In this document: positions 4,523 through 7,612 of the stretch, in pieces
Position numbering within the stretch: the first letter of the stretch is position 1
Layout of the letters: each line of letters starts with the position of its first letter
Origin: Syntrophus sp. (in: bacteria)
Lineage (GTDB): Bacteria; Desulfobacterota; Syntrophia; Syntrophales; UBA8958
Direction: 5' to 3'
DNA: 7,612 nt
Assembly (NCBI GenBank): GCA_003451635.1
Contig: DMAT01000421.1
Span: 1 to 7,612, forward strand
The notes under the pieces: model-generated
Told to the model about the DNA's origin: nothing
The model's database searches: none
Seen by the model: the letters and a program-made list of their open reading frames with translations, nothing else
Program-made: the position numbers and the translations under genes

Positions 4523-6352
4523 TTAATCTTTTTTCCGCGATTTCACAAAGTCCACGATGAAGATGACGTTCATGATGAGCATGATCCCCATGATGATCTG
4601 GACCGTCCAGCCCTGCCCGGGGGCCTTGGCGATGTTGGCGGGCATGACCACGGCCATGAACCAGATGATGGCCGCCGTCACCGTGAACCAGAGGAACCAG
4701 GCGGGAATGACCGCCATGATGGCGAACTTGGAATTGAGCTTTTTGGCCACATAGGCGGCCCCCGTCATCAGGGCGATGGAGGCGATGAGCTGGTTGGCGG
4801 CCCCGAAGGATGGCCAGACGATGGTGAACTGCTTGCTCCAGGCCAGGTAGATGCCGAGGACGGCCGGAATCAGCGAGGCGATCCAGCGGTTCGTCAGGAT
4901 GTTGTAGAGGCCCTCGATCTTGTCCTTCACCGGGGCGAGCATCTCGACGACGCAGTAACGGGCGATCCTGTTTGTCGTGTCCAGGGTCGTCAGGGCGAAG
5001 GCGGAGATCCACAGACCGGCGATGACCTTGACGATCTTCACGGGAATGAAGGAGAGGAAGCTCGCGGCGACCATATCCGCGTAGGTCTGGACAACGAGGT
5101 TCGCCTGGGAGAGCTTCAGTGCCTCCGAGGTCTTGGTGAACATGGCCCCCCAGTTGTCGAGGGTGAGGGTGAAGGGGGCGACAGTTGCCTTGGCTGCGGC
5201 GGCTGCTCCTCCGGCAGCGGCCACGGTTCCTGCTGCAACCGCGGCGGCTGCTTTGGCGGCTGCGGCAGCCTGGGCGGCCATGGCGGCGGCATGGGCGTTC
5301 TGAAGGGCGGTGAAGCCGAAACCGGCGATGCCGCAGATGACGATGGTGGAGAGGAACCCTTCGGTGAACATGGCCCCGTAGCCGATGAAGAGGCCGTCAG
5401 ACTCCTTGGCGATCTGCTTGGAGGAAGTCCCCGAGGCGACGAGGGAGTGGAACCCCGAGAGGGACCCGCAGGCGATAATCAGGGGAATGGCGGGCCAGAA
5501 GGGGGTCGGTTTCCCGCCGACCAGGATCGGGGCGAACTCGGTTATCATGGGGATCTCCACGCCCCGGAAGGTGAAGAAGGCGGCGGAAAAACCGATGGCG
5601 ATCCCGAAGTAGAGGAGCCAGGAATTGAGATAATCCCGGGGCTGGAGCAGGATATTGACGGGGATGGAGGCGGCGATGATGATGTAGAAGAAGAGGACCA
5701 CCAGCCAGATCTCGAAGCTTGCCTGCACGGGAAAGATCGTCCCCGCCCAGATGGCGGCGGCCATCATGGCGACTCCAATCACCGTCGCTGCGGGAAGGTT
5801 CATTTTGACTTTATAGATGAGATATCCAAGGATCATGGCCACGAAAGTCACGTAGATGGAGGCCCCGGCGATCTCCGGCGTCTTGGCGAACATGCCGGAG
5901 ATAACCGTGCCGAAGGCCGCGACGACGAGGACGAGGAGGAAGAAGACGAGCCAGTAGAAGGCCGTTCCCGTCCGTTTGGAGATCAGGTCTGAGGCGACGA
6001 ACTGGATGGACTTGCCGTCATAGCGCACCGAGGCCATCAGGGCCAGATAATCGTGGATGGCGCCGATAAGGACATTGCCGATCCATACCCAGAGGAGGCC
6101 GGGAAGCCATCCCCAGCAAATGGCCATGGCGGGTCCGATGATGGGGCCCGCCCCGGCGATGGAGGAAAAGTGATGGCCGAAGAGGACCATCCGGTGGGCG
6201 GGGACGTAATCGATGCCGTCATACAGACGTTTCGAAGGCGCCTCGATCTCATCGGAGGCCTTGACGACGTCCCTCTCAATCTTTTTCCCGTACGTGAAGT
6301 ACAGGCCCATGTAGATGATAAAGCCGACGATACAGATAATGGTTGTGGTCAT
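4523..6352 (-). CDS. cstA: CstA-family carbon-starvation transporter
   Basis: The 609-residue polytopic inner-membrane protein carries the CstA core: HRMVLFGHHFSSIAGAGP at about residues 53-70, VRYDGKSI at 109-116, then GFHSLVASGTSSKQIAKE at 300-317. More than ten hydrophobic segments are visible, including residues 4-20, 75-100, 133-154, 163-180, 186-203, 215-235, 285-297, 333-350, 435-455, 490-503, 520-535, 545-570 and 585-602. CstA/BtsT-type carriers import pyruvate or peptides during nutrient limitation. ATG 6352 has a GGAGA ribosome site six bases upstream. A promoter lies far upstream and a terminator follows. Odd feature: residues 354-391 form an alanine-rich insertion in a loop between membrane segments. 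The family is secure; pyruvate versus peptide as substrate is not. Confidence 0.93.
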   Translation of the reverse strand: MTTTIICIVGFIIYMGLYFTYGKKIERDVVKASDEIEAPSKRLYDGIDYVPAHRMVLFGHHFSSIAGAGPIIGPAMAICWGWLPGLLWVWIGNVLIGAIHDYLALMASVRYDGKSIQFVASDLISKRTGTAFYWLVFFLLVLVVAAFGTVISGMFAKTPEIAGASIYVTFVAMILGYLIYKVKMNLPAATVIGVAMMAAAIWAGTIFPVQASFEIWLVVLFFYIIIAASIPVNILLQPRDYLNSWLLYFGIAIGFSAAFFTFRGVEIPMITEFAPILVGGKPTPFWPAIPLIIACGSLSGFHSLVASGTSSKQIAKESDGLFIGYGAMFTEGFLSTIVICGIAGFGFTALQNAHAAAMAAQAAAAAKAAAAVAAGTVAAAGGAAAAAKATVAPFTLTLDNWGAMFTKTSEALKLSQANLVVQTYADMVAASFLSFIPVKIVKVIAGLWISAFALTTLDTTNRIARYCVVEMLAPVKDKIEGLYNILTNRWIASLIPAVLGIYLAWSKQFTIVWPSFGAANQLIASIALMTGAAYVAKKLNSKFAIMAVIPAWFLWFTVTAAIIWFMAVVMPANIAKAPGQGWTVQIIMGIMLIMNVIFIVDFVKSRKKD

Positions 6353-6479
6353 GAACTGTCTCCTTTCCGTTAATGAAGAATAAAATACTCAACACTATAA
6401 AAATCTTCCGACGCACGACGCGCCGTTTCAGACTGGAAAGAAACATGGACTTGCTCATTACTGCGGCATCAAGTTCCAT

Positions 6480-6508
6480 TCTGGATTCCCGCTTGCCCGG
6501 GAATGACG
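6480..6508. repeat. Dispersed palindromic repeat in the cstA leader
   Basis: ATTCCCG (6485-6491) and CGGGAAT (6498-6504) form a perfect seven-base hairpin with a six-base loop, flanked by TTCTGG and GACGG. This ATTCCCG-hairpin with a GTCAT/CCAG border is the form of a widely dispersed intergenic repeat known from many proteobacterial genomes. It lies inside the predicted untranslated leader of cstA. Confidence 0.65.
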
Positions 6509-6560
6509 GTTGTTGCCGGAGCAATAAATTCAAAGAGCACGGAAAGTGAATCCGGCCTGA

Positions 6561-6589
6561 AATCTACGCCCTTGCTCAGCGAATGTCAA
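6561..6589 (-). promoter_or_regulatory. Sigma70-type promoter for cstA
   Basis: On the minus strand a perfect -35 box TTGACA (6589-6584) is followed after exactly 17 bases by TAGATT (6566-6561), a four-of-six match to the -10 consensus. Transcription would start near 6553, giving a leader of about 200 bases before the cstA start codon. No CRP-like site could be assigned with confidence. Confidence 0.6.
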
Positions 6590-6608
6590 CGGTTTTTTGT
6601 CCGTAAAT

Positions 6609-7403
6609 TCAATCATGTGACGAAAAAGTTACATAGGGTTGCCACTCGTACCAGTTGTTAAGTTCCAGTTCAGCGGCCCAAGCGTCGATCATGGTCCGGT
6701 CCCCTGTGTGATCGTTCTGATTAGAGCTTGCCGTGATGCGGGCCAGGGGGGCGCCGTCGAGGATAAAAATCGTTCCGTAATAAGGGCCGATGAAGTCGCC
6801 GTGGAAGTGATCTTCGAGGCATTTGAAAAAGACGAAGTTCATAATATTGGCGGCGCGATAGATGCGGGCCGGCGTCGCCCTGCGGACATCCGGCGACAGG
6901 GAAGGGATAGCCTGGCGCCGCTGGGCCGCGATGGCCTGTAGCAGAAGGGGACGCAGCTCCGGCCAGTCATCGTAGAGCCACTTGTTGACCATGATGTCCG
7001 GTGGCATTCTCGTCAGTTGAAAGACCACCCCCTGGTACCAGAGGGAGATCATCTTTCTGACTTTATCCCGTCCCAGCAGGGAACTCAGCCTTTCCAGCTC
7101 GCTTTCCGTTTCCATGATGAAGCGGGCCATGGTCTGGCGGTTGGCCACGGAGACGAACCGCTTATCCGGCGGGGCGGCAAAGAGGCGGAGAATGTGGCCC
7201 GCCTGATTTGCGACGTCATAATTGACGCCTTCGTCATGGTGGGGATGGTAAAACAGCTTGAGTTGGGGGTTGTCTTTGTCGGTGATATTGAAACTGACCG
7301 GGGCAGGCAGATCCGGCTTTTCGATATAAACTATCGTTTTCCCGGATGATTTCTCCACAGCGGCCAGGATCTGTCGCACGCTGCCCATGAGTTGCAGAGT
7401 CAT
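6609..7403 (-). CDS. Conserved-looking protein of unknown function
   Basis: The 264-residue protein starts at ATG 7403; ATG 7388 is an alternative, and an in-frame TAA lies three codons upstream of 7403. Neither start has a good ribosome site. No signal peptide or membrane segment is apparent, so it is probably cytoplasmic. A histidine cluster, YHPHHDEGVNYDVANQAGH (residues 52-70), could bind metal, but no known peptidase or hydrolase motif (such as HExxH) is present. Aromatic-rich stretches (SLWYQGVVFQL, GPYYGTIFI, NNWYEWQPYVTF) suggest a folded enzyme-like domain. Codon use and GC content match the neighbours, which supports a real gene. It is divergent from mobB with a 103-base gap. No function is proposed. 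Confidence 0.75.
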   Translation of the reverse strand: MTLQLMGSVRQILAAVEKSSGKTIVYIEKPDLPAPVSFNITDKDNPQLKLFYHPHHDEGVNYDVANQAGHILRLFAAPPDKRFVSVANRQTMARFIMETESELERLSSLLGRDKVRKMISLWYQGVVFQLTRMPPDIMVNKWLYDDWPELRPLLLQAIAAQRRQAIPSLSPDVRRATPARIYRAANIMNFVFFKCLEDHFHGDFIGPYYGTIFILDGAPLARITASSNQNDHTGDRTMIDAWAAELELNNWYEWQPYVTFSSHD

Positions 7404-7471
7404 GGCCGACTTTTAACGCCCCCCGGTGAAAAATGCAAATAAATCATTCATGACGACTTTGGTTAATCCCC

Positions 7472-7498
7472 TTGAATAAGGGCGCCGGATTGTATATG
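7472..7498 (+). promoter_or_regulatory. Weak candidate promoter for mobB
   Basis: TTGAAT (7472-7477) and TATATG (7493-7498) are separated by 15 bases, shorter than ideal. Transcription would start at about 7505, next to the mobB ATG, implying a leaderless message; this agrees with the missing ribosome site. A small hairpin, CCCTT/AAGGG (7469-7473 with 7478-7482), overlaps the -35 box. Confidence 0.25.
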
Positions 7499-7506
7499 AA
7501 CAGATT

Positions 7507-7612
7507 ATGAAAAACAATATTCCCCTGCTTTCCATTGTCGGCAAATCGAATTCCGGCAAGACGACCCTCATTGAGAAGATGATCCCTGAACTGATCCGGC
7601 GGGGCCGGCGGG
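7507..7612 (+). CDS. mobB: MobB, molybdopterin-guanine dinucleotide biosynthesis protein B, N-terminal part
   Basis: The first 35 residues are visible before the window ends. They show a beta strand (IPLLSIVG) leading into the P-loop GKSNSGKTT at residues 12-20, then helix LIEKMIPELIRRG, which is the usual MobB start. MobB is a GTP-binding cytoplasmic partner of MobA that assists in adding GMP to molybdopterin for molybdo- or tungsto-enzymes. ATG 7507 is the only sensible start, because an in-frame TAA is at 7477-7479 and no start codon lies between; no ribosome site precedes it. Other small P-loop GTPases share the motif, but the context of strand, P-loop and helix fits MobB best. Confidence 0.82.
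   Translation, partial: MKNNIPLLSIVGKSNSGKTTLIEKMIPELIRRGRR

Noticed and set aside
4442..5992. Very long plus-strand open frame (over 500 codons) antisense to cstA
   Set aside because: It mirrors the GC-rich cstA gene, has a low-complexity Asp/Gly/Glu/His composition, no ribosome site, and crosses the terminator hairpin. cstA on the other strand is a clear family member.
6276..6533. Minus-strand frame of 85 codons over the cstA start
   Set aside because: It starts with TTG, translates the dispersed palindromic repeat (the SFPGKRESR-type peptide is a hallmark of that artefact) and overlaps cstA by 77 bases.
1..7612. CRISPR array, tRNA, rRNA or intact insertion sequence
   Set aside because: No regularly spaced direct repeats, cloverleaf, conserved rRNA segment or transposase was seen; the short palindromes found are isolated copies.

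Overview
The window looks like chromosome of an anaerobic deltaproteobacterial-type organism (Desulfobacterota, perhaps Syntrophales-like). This is an inference from gene content: a CstA-type carrier, a ferritin-like diiron protein, a stand-alone DUF59 protein, a MobB start, and a dispersed hairpin repeat of the kind common in such genomes. No marker gene fixes the taxonomy. Most genes are GC-rich. Roughly 360-1100 is visibly AT-richer and carries a toxin-antitoxin-like pair, so it is probably acquired.

Layout. 1-227 (minus) is the start of a DedA-family membrane protein, preceded by a structured leader (259-350) with mutually exclusive pairings and a U-run. 532-1070 (plus) is a DUF4258 toxin-like gene broken by one in-frame TAA, overlapping an intact small partner by ATGA. 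1201-1485 (plus) is a DUF59/MIP18-like Fe-S assembly protein; its stop codon overlaps that of a convergent rubrerythrin-like gene (1482-2003, minus). 2114-4380 (minus) is a compact run of four genes with overlapping ends. In transcription order these are a 93-residue protein, an ArsA/Get3-family ATPase, a membrane-anchored protein of unknown family, and a cysteine-containing lipoprotein. A strong hairpin terminator at 4455-4498 separates this run from an upstream CstA-family transporter (4523-6352, minus), which has a good sigma70 promoter about 210 bases before its start codon. 6609-7403 (minus) is an unrecognised 264-residue protein. It is divergent from mobB, whose first 35 codons end the window.

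How the parts may work together. The four-gene ATPase run is the most interesting candidate system. An ArsA/Get3-type ATPase is normally a cytosolic engine working with a membrane partner, and here its translationally linked neighbours are a membrane-anchored protein and a lipoprotein, with no arsenic genes in view. The DUF59 and diiron proteins fit metal and oxidative-stress housekeeping. CstA fits uptake of pyruvate or peptides under starvation. MobB fits molybdenum-enzyme maturation. No CRISPR array, tRNA, rRNA or intact transposase was seen.
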